A DNA stretch of 64,000 bases. Origin: Desulfotalea sp. Lineage in GTDB: Bacteria; Desulfobacterota; Desulfobulbia; Desulfobulbales; Desulfocapsaceae. The stretch's first letter is position 1, and the number at the start of each line of letters is the position of its first letter. The stretch lies in the NCBI GenBank assembly GCA_002733995.1, contig NVXR01000016.1, positions 1-64,000 on the forward strand, in the 5' to 3' direction. Below are positions 8,256 through 16,540 of the stretch, in pieces. A program made the position numbers and the translations under genes. Under the pieces are notes generated by a model. It saw only the letters and a list, made by a program, of their open reading frames with translations, was not told the DNA's origin and did no database searches.

Positions 8256-9524
8256 TTATTTCACGAGGAGTGGCGTTTGTTTGCGAAAGATTTTAGCCAT
8301 TTTTTCGATCAGTTTTTTATTATCAAATGTGCTTGAGACAAGTTCTTTTCCTGATTTGATCAGATGATCTCTCAGTTTCGTGTCAGTGAGTATACGCTCC
8401 ATTGCCAGCGCCATAGCCTCCGGATCCTGTGGGGCTACAGTGAGCCCGGTTTGCTCGTTAATCAGGATTTCAGGAATGGCTGAAATGTTGGTAGATAGAG
8501 CTGGTACGCCCATGGCGAGGCTTTCTACTAACACGTTTGGTATGCCGTCTCTGTCACCATTTGGGGCGATTTCACAGCCAAGAACAAAGAGGTCACTTGT
8601 GCTAAACTGTTGTATAACTTCCCCATGGGTTTGGGTTCCAAGGCACTGGCATTGCTTCCCAAGATCCAGGGTCTTGATAAGTTCTGTAATGACATCACGA
8701 TCATCACCATCGCCAATAAGGGTGTGGGTAAATGTAATCCCTTTTTGTTTAAGCAGGTGCAGGGCTCGATAGATTGTAGGCAGGCCTTTTTTGGTGGTGA
8801 GACGTGCGACCGTGAAGATTTTGTAGGAGTTGTCTGTCTTGCTTATGTCGCGGTCATTTGTGAAAAGATTCAGGTCTATACCGTGATAAATACAGTGAAT
8901 AGGCGTGGTGCAATCACCCTTTAACTCTTCCAGAAATTCCTTATTGTACTTCGTGCAGGTTACCACAAATTCTGCTTCCTCAATCCGTTGACGCAGTTTG
9001 TCTTTTGTTGAGGTGTAGATGTCTTTGGCGTGTGCGGTAAAGCTGTAGGGTAGTCCGGAAAGTGAAGCTGCAAACCTGGTTACAGAGGTTGGTGAATGGG
9101 CAAAATGGCCATGAAGGTGGCCAATTTTTGTATCACCTGTGAGGTGGTAATAGCATAGAAAACCCGCTTGAAGTAGATGCTTTAGTGTTGCGCGTTTGTT
9201 CTTTGCTTTTGCAAATGCTGCCCGTTGTAAGGTCTTTTTGTAACGTCTTGGATGCCTAACGGCAAGGAGAATGTTGGGGATAAGGAGTTTTATGAAGTTT
9301 TCAGAAAGCTCTGTCGGCAGGTAGCTCACCTGTGCTTTTATCTCCTTTACCGATGCGTGGGAAAAGGATTCTCTAGGCTGCCTCATCGGGAACAAATGCA
9401 TCGTAAAACCGAGTTTTTCAAGGAGTAGAATTTCATTGGAGATGAAGGTTTCTGAAATTCTAGGGTAGCCTTTGAGGATGTAGGCAAGAGTTTTCGGCTC
9501 TGTTGTTTGGGAGGGCTGGTTCAT
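8256..9524 (-). CDS. GT4 family glycosyltransferase
   Basis: This 422-residue retaining GT-B glycosyltransferase resembles exopolysaccharide enzymes of the WcaL/AmsK kind. The N-terminal half has YPRISETFISNEI and HGHFAHSPTSV. The C-terminal half has KIFTVARLTTKKGLPTIYRA, then GDRDGIPNVLVESLAMGVPALST, which holds the EX7E donor site. It transfers a sugar from an activated donor to a growing glycan at the inner face of the cytoplasmic membrane. It is the second gene of the operon, 16 bases after the upstream glycosyltransferase. The bases before its ATG are C-rich with no obvious ribosome site, so it may depend on coupling. Confidence 0.9.
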   Translation of the reverse strand: MNQPSQTTEPKTLAYILKGYPRISETFISNEILLLEKLGFTMHLFPMRQPRESFSHASVKEIKAQVSYLPTELSENFIKLLIPNILLAVRHPRRYKKTLQRAAFAKAKNKRATLKHLLQAGFLCYYHLTGDTKIGHLHGHFAHSPTSVTRFAASLSGLPYSFTAHAKDIYTSTKDKLRQRIEEAEFVVTCTKYNKEFLEELKGDCTTPIHCIYHGIDLNLFTNDRDISKTDNSYKIFTVARLTTKKGLPTIYRALHLLKQKGITFTHTLIGDGDDRDVITELIKTLDLGKQCQCLGTQTHGEVIQQFSTSDLFVLGCEIAPNGDRDGIPNVLVESLAMGVPALSTNISAIPEILINEQTGLTVAPQDPEAMALAMERILTDTKLRDHLIKSGKELVSSTFDNKKLIEKMAKIFRKQTPLLVK

Positions 9525-9540
9525 GGGGATATTGGGGTGG

Positions 9541-10797
9541 TTATGAACAGTTTGACGGTTTCAGATTTTCAACGGCTTCTGGCTGGTTTTCTTGCGTCAC
9601 AATGTTCTTAAAATGGGTTAGCCTAGCAAGCATAGTGTCCAGGCCTGTAAGTTCAAACGACTTCATTTTATTAATATACATGTCCTGGTGCTTGATAAGG
9701 TTAAATATTTTTTGGCGTAATTTTTGTGGGGTCACCTCTGTCCAGGGGAGGTAGTCAAGAAGCCCTTGGGCCTTGAGCCGCTTTGCCCGGATAAGTTGTT
9801 CCTGTCTTGGGCATTCCCGTGGGATTATGAGGGCTGGGGTTTGCTGGGTGAGTATTTCACAAATAGTATTGTAGCCCCCCATGGAAATAACAAGGTCCGC
9901 GGCTGCAATGAGTTCTTCTATGCGTGGGTGAAAGGGAATGGTTTTTATGCCAAATTTCTGTGCTCTTTTTTTCAAGTCTTCCCGTATTCGTTTTGGCATG
10001 AAAGGGCCGGTGATGATGATGGCTTTGAAGGGTAAAGAGGTCGGGTAGTAGTCGTGCATATCAAGGAAATGATCGATCATTTCAAAACCATCTCCACCGC
10101 CACCTGTAGTGACGAGGACAAACTTGTCTTCGTCCATAATCCTATATCGTTGACGAACGGCCTGTTTTTTCTTTAGGCAGAGGGTCTTGCGAGGAATATA
10201 GCCAGTAAATTTGACGCGGTCTTGGATGGGGGCGGGGATATTGTACATCTCGATTGGATTGTAGATTTCCTTGTTTCCATAAACCCAAATTTCACTATAA
10301 AGTTCTTCGAGGTAGGCGTAGACACCTTTTTCTTGCCAATCCTTTTGTATAACTGTCGATTCATCAAGGATGTCCCGTAGTCCAAGTATGGTTTTGGTGG
10401 TGGGGTGCTTTTCTTTAAACCATTGTAGGGTCGGAAGGACTTCCTTTTTTAAACCTAACGGCTCTTTATCCACAATGAAGAGATTTGGTTTGAATGTCTG
10501 GGCCGTCGCAAGAATGATATTGGTACGAATTGAAAGGGCCTGTTTCCCGTCAATTCTAATTGATAGTGACTGGTAGTCGTCGTTGGTACGCTTAATCATC
10601 CCCGGGATACGCACAAAATCAACCTGCTCCGGGAATTTAAAGCGACCAGCAAGTGGAGAGCCTGTGAGGATGAGGACGTTAGTGTTCTCATCTCTCAGAT
10701 GATCTGCAATGGCCATAGTCCGGCGAATATGCCCGAGTCCATAGGTGTCATGAGAATACATGAGTATATTATATATGCTTTTTTCTCTGTCTTTCAT
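9541..10797 (-). CDS. MurG-like glycosyltransferase, first gene of glycan operon
   Basis: This 418-residue GT-B enzyme is related to the protein at 6311-7486. Near the N-terminus it has ILMYSHDTYGLGHIRRT. The middle carries FVLVTTGGGGDGFEM, and the donor site is DLVISMGGYNTICEILTQQTPAL. The open frame extends 42 codons further to a TTG at 10923, but that extension has no recognisable domain. I chose the ATG at 10797 because it lies just before the fold begins. Neither start has a strong ribosome site, so the start is uncertain. The product likely acts on a nucleotide sugar in the cytoplasm. Confidence 0.82.
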   Translation of the reverse strand: MKDREKSIYNILMYSHDTYGLGHIRRTMAIADHLRDENTNVLILTGSPLAGRFKFPEQVDFVRIPGMIKRTNDDYQSLSIRIDGKQALSIRTNIILATAQTFKPNLFIVDKEPLGLKKEVLPTLQWFKEKHPTTKTILGLRDILDESTVIQKDWQEKGVYAYLEELYSEIWVYGNKEIYNPIEMYNIPAPIQDRVKFTGYIPRKTLCLKKKQAVRQRYRIMDEDKFVLVTTGGGGDGFEMIDHFLDMHDYYPTSLPFKAIIITGPFMPKRIREDLKKRAQKFGIKTIPFHPRIEELIAAADLVISMGGYNTICEILTQQTPALIIPRECPRQEQLIRAKRLKAQGLLDYLPWTEVTPQKLRQKIFNLIKHQDMYINKMKSFELTGLDTMLARLTHFKNIVTQENQPEAVENLKPSNCS

Positions 10798-11061
10798 GGT
10801 TGCTAGGACGTGGAGTTTAAGTTGCAATGGAATATCATATATTCCCCGGGGCAAAAGAATAGCTGTCTGCTCTTTGCTCCTGTATAGCTGCGTTAGGCGG
10901 GCATTAGATATTGTATGAATCAACGAAAGTATGTGTTCCTGCAGGTAGAAACAACTTTCGTTTAATTAACGGATACTTTTTTTTATTCTAAGTGGGAAGA
11001 GAAGTCAAGTAGGGAGAAAAGAAGAGAGCATGGGGCAAAATAGATGATAGAGGGAGTGCTT

Positions 11062-11622
11062 TTAAAAGCTCATGGTCAGTTGATTACTAACCATAATAAT
11101 GTTTTCCACATCGGAGTAGGAGGACTGATCTCTAAAGAGGTTGCCCGTATCCATATAACCAAGATGAAGTTCGTAGGAGAAGTTGTTCACCAATTTGTAT
11201 ATAAAACCGAGGTTAGCTTCCCAGCTTGATTCATTATCCTCGTCAAGGTTATCTGGTCTTCGTAGGTTTTGAGTAATGCCAAAAGCCCCTAGGACCGTAA
11301 TCTTTTTGGTTGCCTCGTACTGAGCCGATAGCGCTATGCCTTTACTCGACGAAGTGTGTGGGATAACTTCTCCCCAGAAAACGGAGGGATGAAATTCGTT
11401 GTTGAGAATGTCAGCATTGGTAGAGGTGATCATCAGTGGATTGAAATTGTCGGACTCAAAAATTGATTTCTTTTGCTGGTAGTCGAGGATTGCGCCAAGG
11501 TTGTAAGATGTCACTAAGTACGCGTGGCTGGTGTTTTTTTCAGCTGCGTGACATGTGGCTGCACAGAAAATGACGATAAGAAATATATATGTGCTATATG
11601 TGTTTGATGTCATTGAATTCAC
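11062..11622 (-). CDS. short secreted barrel-like protein
   Basis: This 186-residue protein has a GTG start (11622) and an internal ATG three codons later. The signal peptide is clear (SNTYSTYIFLIVIFCAATCHA, cleaved after CHA). The mature part alternates polar and hydrophobic residues, has aromatic pairs, and ends in LTMSF with terminal Phe, the signature recognised by the outer-membrane assembly machinery. At about 165 mature residues it could form an eight-strand barrel, or it could be the shortened remnant of a larger alginate-export-like protein. I do not recognise the family. It stands alone on the minus strand, between the glycan operon and a plus-strand gene. Confidence 0.6.
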   Translation of the reverse strand: MNSMTSNTYSTYIFLIVIFCAATCHAAEKNTSHAYLVTSYNLGAILDYQQKKSIFESDNFNPLMITSTNADILNNEFHPSVFWGEVIPHTSSSKGIALSAQYEATKKITVLGAFGITQNLRRPDNLDEDNESSWEANLGFIYKLVNNFSYELHLGYMDTGNLFRDQSSYSDVENIIMVSNQLTMSF

Positions 11623-11950
11623 AGCAATAAGTCAGTGCTATTTGGTAAGAGTAGAAGAGAGAAGTTCAAAATATTGTACCTCTATTTTGTCTTCAAAATG
11701 GGCAAATGTCAAGCGGAATCTGTCTGCTAGAAGTGGTTTGCTTCGTCCTGTATGGAGCCAAGGCGAACGGCTAGCTGTACATGCAACCCGAGGCCTTTTT
11801 CCCCTGCTTTGCTATAGTGTCGCGGAATTCATGTACATAAGCTTGCCAGTAGCATTGAAGTGAGATATAGATAGTTTTGCTAATGTATACAACTCAAGCA
11901 GTGCTGGCCGATTTTGTGCCGCATTGCATTAATACTTACCCGGTGAAGGC
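11623..11950. other. divergent intergenic region
   Basis: About 330 bases separate two divergently transcribed exported-protein genes. It must hold promoters for both, but I could not pick a convincing pair of boxes. Confidence 0.35.
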
Positions 11951-13690
11951 ATGCGTTTTTTTATTATTTCTATTCTTTGCATAAGTTTTAGTCTCGGTTC
12001 TATTGGCCTTGCTTGGGCCGATAAAAGTGCCAAAAAGTGTAATTTGATTTTTGTTACATTTGATGACAAATCGGCGAAAACCTATGCGTATCTTAGAGAC
12101 AGTATCCAAACTATGCTCATGAGTCGCCTGGCTGCCAATGATAATATTGAGGTTATTGACAGGGCTTTGGATAAAAAGGAGTTAGCTCTACTTACTCAAA
12201 AAAGTTTCGAAGGCAAAAAAAAACCTGGGGATGGTGTTGAATATCTCGTTACAGGTGGCATTTATGCACTTGCAAAAGGGATCAATGTACAGATTACTAT
12301 GTATCCGTTTGACTCCACTTTGGAGGTTCTGCACTTTGCCAGAATTTCGGAAAAGTCATCTGATATTATAGCCAATAACGATGAAATTATAGCGAGTATC
12401 TTAACTGAACTCTTTGGGGAGTCCGCAGTAGAAGGTGCGAACTCTGCAATGGTTAACGGTAGCACATCAGGCTTTACCACTGAGCATCCGGAAGCGGAGT
12501 ATAAAAAAGAACTCTATTCTGGAACTATCGTCGAATCGGAATTGCACGGTGTTGAGGTCAAAGCCAGTGGCATAAAGAGAACCTTGTCTGTTACCGGGGA
12601 AATTATAGCATTCACCGTTGGTGATCTTGATGGGAATGGCATAGAGGAAATTGTGAGTTTGACCTCCTCAACGTTGGACATTTATCAAACTCAGGACAGA
12701 AGCATTATTAAAATTGCAGAAATGAAATTACCGCCAACCTTTAGAGGCCATGCGCTCAACCTCGGAGATTTTAATAAGGATGGTTACCTAGAAATATATA
12801 TTAGTGCCACCCAAGGTTTGCGGGTCGCTTCGAGAATTATAGGGTGGAGCGAGGTCGGAGGTTTTACGACACTTGCTAAGGACGTTACCTGGTATTTACG
12901 ACCGATACAAAGTGATGCGATGGGCCTACAGCTTGCAGGCCAAAAACGTGGTAGGGAAAAAATAGATTTTGTAGGTAAAGGTGTCTTCATCTTGGACCTT
13001 GATAAAAATTTCAAAATTTCAGAGAAGTCGCGGCTGCCACTACCTGAAGGGGTCAATCTTTTTGATTTTTCCTATGCCGAACTCGATGGTGAAAAGGGCG
13101 AAGAGCTTGTCGTTTTAGATAGTTCCGAGAAACTACATGTGATCAGTAGTAACAATGAATTACTCTGGGTGAGTAGTGATACCTACGGGGGAAGTAAAAC
13201 CTATATCGGTCCAAGCCAAGGTGCCGCAGTTGATAAACAGTCTAGGACGAGCCTCAATGTGAACGAGGATGCGGACCGGGAACTGGTCTTTGTGCCAGCA
13301 CGAATACTTGTGACGGATGTTGATAATGATGGTCTGGCTGAGATTGTAGTCAACAAAAACAAGAGCGGGGCATTGGGCTTCTTTAAAAAGTTGAGGTCCT
13401 ATGATAACGGTACAGTCGTCGGTCTGGCCTGGAACGGCTCTGAATTGACAGAGGCATGGCGCACGGGACGTTATAAGGGGCATGTGGCGGATTACTTCTT
13501 CCAGAAAACTGCTATTGTTCCTGCTGAGCATGCTGTTATGGGCCGCAAGCATACAGCAAAAGGACGACTCTATGTGGCCAATATGCCACATAGTGGCTCA
13601 ATGATGGGTTTGCTTCCAGGTGTGAGCGATACCAAGCTAACAATTTATGAACTGGATTTTTACAAACAAAAACAAAGCGATAAAAAATAA
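11951..13690 (+). CDS. secreted TolB-like/FG-GAP repeat protein
   Basis: This 579-residue exported protein has a signal peptide at residues 1-23 (cleavage after AWA). Residues about 30-160 look like the TolB/CsgG-type N-terminal domain: LIFVTFDD, a run ending MLMSRLAANDNIEVIDR, and YLVTGGIYAL. From about residue 205 there are several FG-GAP/VCBS-type units with Asp-rich Ca-binding loops, such as VGDLDGNGIEEIVSL, LGDFNKDGYLEIYI and VTDVDNDGLAEIVV, which would build a beta-propeller. Such proteins sit in the periplasm or envelope; a specific partner is unknown. The porin gene follows after 187 bases with its own promoter. Confidence 0.78.
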   Translation: MRFFIISILCISFSLGSIGLAWADKSAKKCNLIFVTFDDKSAKTYAYLRDSIQTMLMSRLAANDNIEVIDRALDKKELALLTQKSFEGKKKPGDGVEYLVTGGIYALAKGINVQITMYPFDSTLEVLHFARISEKSSDIIANNDEIIASILTELFGESAVEGANSAMVNGSTSGFTTEHPEAEYKKELYSGTIVESELHGVEVKASGIKRTLSVTGEIIAFTVGDLDGNGIEEIVSLTSSTLDIYQTQDRSIIKIAEMKLPPTFRGHALNLGDFNKDGYLEIYISATQGLRVASRIIGWSEVGGFTTLAKDVTWYLRPIQSDAMGLQLAGQKRGREKIDFVGKGVFILDLDKNFKISEKSRLPLPEGVNLFDFSYAELDGEKGEELVVLDSSEKLHVISSNNELLWVSSDTYGGSKTYIGPSQGAAVDKQSRTSLNVNEDADRELVFVPARILVTDVDNDGLAEIVVNKNKSGALGFFKKLRSYDNGTVVGLAWNGSELTEAWRTGRYKGHVADYFFQKTAIVPAEHAVMGRKHTAKGRLYVANMPHSGSMMGLLPGVSDTKLTIYELDFYKQKQSDKK

Positions 13691-13729
13691 AAGCAGGTAT
13701 AAAAAATTATACTTTTGAGTCGAAAAAAC

Positions 13730-13758
13730 TTGACAAAGATTTTTTGTAGGTTTAACGT
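13730..13758 (+). promoter_or_regulatory. porin promoter candidate
   Basis: A perfect TTGACA (13730-13735) is followed after exactly 17 bases by TAACGT (13753-13758), a weak -10 match. It would start a leader of about 110 bases before the porin ATG. The leader can fold: TACCG/CGGTA arms enclose a small CCAA/TTGG hairpin, a typical place for control by small RNAs. Read by eye only. Confidence 0.45.
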
Positions 13759-13877
13759 ACAGGCGTCAGATAAAGATCTTTACCGTTTATTTACCAATTG
13801 CTTGGTGATCCCATTATATCGGTAAAGTGTACTTGACCCCTTTAAGTGGGTTAAAAAATACTCAGGAGAATTTAACA

Positions 13878-15035
13878 ATGAAGAAGATTATTGCTTCAGC
13901 TTTAGGCCTCATGCTTGTTGGTGGTGTTGCTGCATCTACCGCTTCAGCTGTCGAAAATCAGTTTGGTGGTTACTGGCGTACACGTGCTTTTGTTCAGGAT
14001 GAGTTCACACCAGGTGAAAGTACTTGGCGCATTGACAATCGTACCCGTCTTTACTACACCGCTAAATTCAATGATGATTTCAAATTTGTAAACAAGTTTG
14101 AGTTCAACTCTATCTGGGGTGATGATCAGGGTGGAGATATCGGTTCTGATGGTAGCACTTGGAAAGTTAAGCATTCTTACATCGATGCTAACTTTGGTAC
14201 AACTAGAGTTAAATTAGGTATCCAGGGTACTGTTATCGCACGTGGTTTCCTCTTTGACGATGACTTCTCCGGTGCAATGGTTACTGCTGACTTCGGTGGC
14301 GTGAGCGTTACTCCTTTCTACGCAGCTGTATCCACTGAAGATGGTGGAAATCAGGACTTCGATCAACATCTCTTCGGTGTTGTAGCATCCGTTAAGATTA
14401 GCGATGCAATATCTTTGACTCCTTTCGTTGTTTATAACTACGCAGACTCTGCAATGGTTATGACCGATGATGTAGAAGTTCTTGAAGGCGACATAGAGAA
14501 TTTATATGTTGGTACTGATTTTGACATGCAGATGGACGCAGTGTCTGTATGGGGTACTTTTATTTATAATGGTTACACCATCCAAGACGTTGACGGAGAT
14601 GCATTCCTTGGCGCTTTAGGTGTTGATGCTGGTATTGCACATGGTCAGGCTTTCTACGCAACTGGAGACGATGCATTTGTATCCGCTCCTGGTCAGTCTT
14701 ACTACTGGTCTGAAATCTTAGGCTATGGTGTTTTTGATAATGAAGCCGTTGGTGGAGTTGGCGATCAGATCTCAAATGTAATGGCTCTCAACGCTGGTGT
14801 TACTCTCAAGCCAATGGATAAGTTGAAGATTGATGCTGACATTTGGTACGCAATGCTTGCTGAAGATAACGCTGCTGGCGATGACGAGTTAGGTCTTGAA
14901 TTCGACGGTAAACTTACCTATGCTCTCATGGATAACTTGAATGCTGAACTCATTCTTGCTTACCTCGTAGCTGGTGACGCTGTTGGTGATGACGATGTAT
15001 TTGAAGGTGGTGTACGTGTATCTCTCAAATTCTAA
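13878..15035 (+). CDS. porin-like outer-membrane protein
   Basis: This 385-residue outer-membrane beta-barrel begins with a signal peptide, KKIIASALGLMLVGG, ending in STASA. The mature part starts VENQFGGYWRTRAFVQDEF and shows alternating beta strands throughout. It is strongly acidic with many Asp/Gly turns, and ends in VRVSLKF with the C-terminal Phe needed for barrel insertion. I chose the ATG at 13878 because AGGAG (13864-13868) lies 9 bases before it; a GTG at 13827 gives a longer frame without a signal peptide at the front. Codon use is more uniform than in neighbours, as expected of an abundant protein. Its substrate is unknown. Confidence 0.88.
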   Translation: MKKIIASALGLMLVGGVAASTASAVENQFGGYWRTRAFVQDEFTPGESTWRIDNRTRLYYTAKFNDDFKFVNKFEFNSIWGDDQGGDIGSDGSTWKVKHSYIDANFGTTRVKLGIQGTVIARGFLFDDDFSGAMVTADFGGVSVTPFYAAVSTEDGGNQDFDQHLFGVVASVKISDAISLTPFVVYNYADSAMVMTDDVEVLEGDIENLYVGTDFDMQMDAVSVWGTFIYNGYTIQDVDGDAFLGALGVDAGIAHGQAFYATGDDAFVSAPGQSYYWSEILGYGVFDNEAVGGVGDQISNVMALNAGVTLKPMDKLKIDADIWYAMLAEDNAAGDDELGLEFDGKLTYALMDNLNAELILAYLVAGDAVGDDDVFEGGVRVSLKF

Positions 15036-15074
15036 TTTGAGAAACGCCGCGTTTAAAAACGTCTAGTTTGTCTA

Positions 15075-15108
15075 AGCCCAGTGGATTTTTCCACTGGGCT
15101 TTTTTTTT
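15075..15108 (+). terminator. intrinsic terminator of the porin gene
   Basis: A perfect 10-base-pair stem (15075-15084 with 15091-15100) and a six-base loop are followed by eight T residues. This is a strong rho-independent terminator 40 bases after the porin stop and just 17 bases before the next ATG. Confidence 0.95.
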
Positions 15109-15124
15109 GTTTTAAAAGGAGTAT

Positions 15125-16540
15125 ATGACTTCACTTAAACAATCTAGAGAAAGGCAAAGCAGTTGGTGTGCGTTACTGGTCGTTATGGGAGGTGTGTTTC
15201 TCTCAACCATGGACAGTGGCATGGTGAATATTGCTATTCCCACGATCATGCGTCACTTTAATCTGGCAATTGAGAAAACCGAGTTGGTTGTCACCACCTA
15301 TCTTCTTACCATCACAGTTACCCTTGTGTTTTGGGGTAGAATTGCTGATCGAAAAGGATTAAAGCGGGTGTACCTTAGCGGCTTACTGGTTTTTTCGTTT
15401 GGAGCCTGGCTCTGTTGTTTTGTAGAAACCTATACTCTTCTCATCAGTTCTCGTTTTATTCAAGGCCTCGGAGCTTCAATGATGATGGCCTCCGGACCGG
15501 CAATTATTAAGACTTCCTTTCCTGTAGGCAAACTTGGTCGAAATCTTGGACTCGTTGGGGTTGCAACGGCATGTGGCCTGTTGACCGGCCCGCTGGTCTG
15601 CGGCCATCTACTCATGCATTTTTCCTGGCGAAGCATCTTTGTTCTTCTTGGATTCTTGAGTTTTGTTGTCTGTTGTGCTGGATTTGTCCTGCTCAGGCCA
15701 ATTGTCAGCAGAAGAAAACCCCAGCAAACGGGTGGTTTTGACTGGGCCGGTGGCCTGTGTTGGGTCGCGATTGTTATCTTAGTTGTGAATATATTGCAGG
15801 GTGTTAACCAGTTTTCACTACTTACCACTGGGTTTAAATCCTGTATTCTTGTGTGTCTGCTGGTTTTTTTTAGGTCTGTGGAAGGAAAAGCCTCTTATCC
15901 GATTTTACCGCAACAAATATTTCAAAACCGTTACTACTGGGTGGCGATTGTAACAGCTGCTCTTTCATTCTTGTCATTGTTTAGTGTGCTTGTGCTCGTG
16001 CCATTTTATCTTGAATATGTGCAGGGGTTTAGCAGTAAACAGATAGGGATGGTCATGATGGCAGTACCAGGAACTTTGATTTTGTTGTCACCCTCTTCTG
16101 GTTATCTGTATGATAAAATAGGGGCAAAATATCTGACCAGTTTTGGTCTGTTGGTAAGCTGTTGTGCCCTGTTCGGCCTTTCCGAACTTACGGATGTTAG
16201 CGTAACTCTATGGATTGTTTTTCTCCTCGCTGTTATGGGCGCGGGCCAGTCTATTTTTCTTTCGCCAAACAGCGCATCAGTTCTTTCTCGAATTGGAGAT
16301 GAGCGGGTAGGGGCGACTGCGGGGATTTTAGCTACTGCCCGGAATTTTGGTATGGTTGTGGGTGCTACAGTTGTGACAATGCTTTTTGCCTATTTCAGTT
16401 TGGGGTTCTCCCATGGAGTCGGCAGCATTGCTTTGCAGCATCTTGATCCCGCGCTGTTCATGCAGGGATTTGGCTTGAGCCTTAAATGTATTAGTGGCAT
16501 TGCCTTAGTTGCTTGTCTTGTATCCATGTTACGGGATTAA
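15125..16540 (+). CDS. MFS drug/solute exporter, DHA2 type
   Basis: This 471-residue major facilitator protein has about 14 predicted membrane helices, the mark of the DHA2 (EmrB/QacA) branch. Motifs include the first-helix pattern FLSTMDSGMVNIAIPTI, the loop GRIADRKGLKRVY and the motif C-like region GPAIIKTSF...GLLTGPLVCG. These pumps use the proton gradient to export drugs, dyes or bile-like compounds. AAAGGAG precedes the ATG. The gene starts 17 bases after the porin terminator, so it lacks room for its own promoter in the gap. No EmrA-like membrane-fusion partner is next to it. Its last four bases overlap the convergent kinase gene. Confidence 0.9.
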   Translation: MTSLKQSRERQSSWCALLVVMGGVFLSTMDSGMVNIAIPTIMRHFNLAIEKTELVVTTYLLTITVTLVFWGRIADRKGLKRVYLSGLLVFSFGAWLCCFVETYTLLISSRFIQGLGASMMMASGPAIIKTSFPVGKLGRNLGLVGVATACGLLTGPLVCGHLLMHFSWRSIFVLLGFLSFVVCCAGFVLLRPIVSRRKPQQTGGFDWAGGLCWVAIVILVVNILQGVNQFSLLTTGFKSCILVCLLVFFRSVEGKASYPILPQQIFQNRYYWVAIVTAALSFLSLFSVLVLVPFYLEYVQGFSSKQIGMVMMAVPGTLILLSPSSGYLYDKIGAKYLTSFGLLVSCCALFGLSELTDVSVTLWIVFLLAVMGAGQSIFLSPNSASVLSRIGDERVGATAGILATARNFGMVVGATVVTMLFAYFSLGFSHGVGSIALQHLDPALFMQGFGLSLKCISGIALVACLVSMLRD

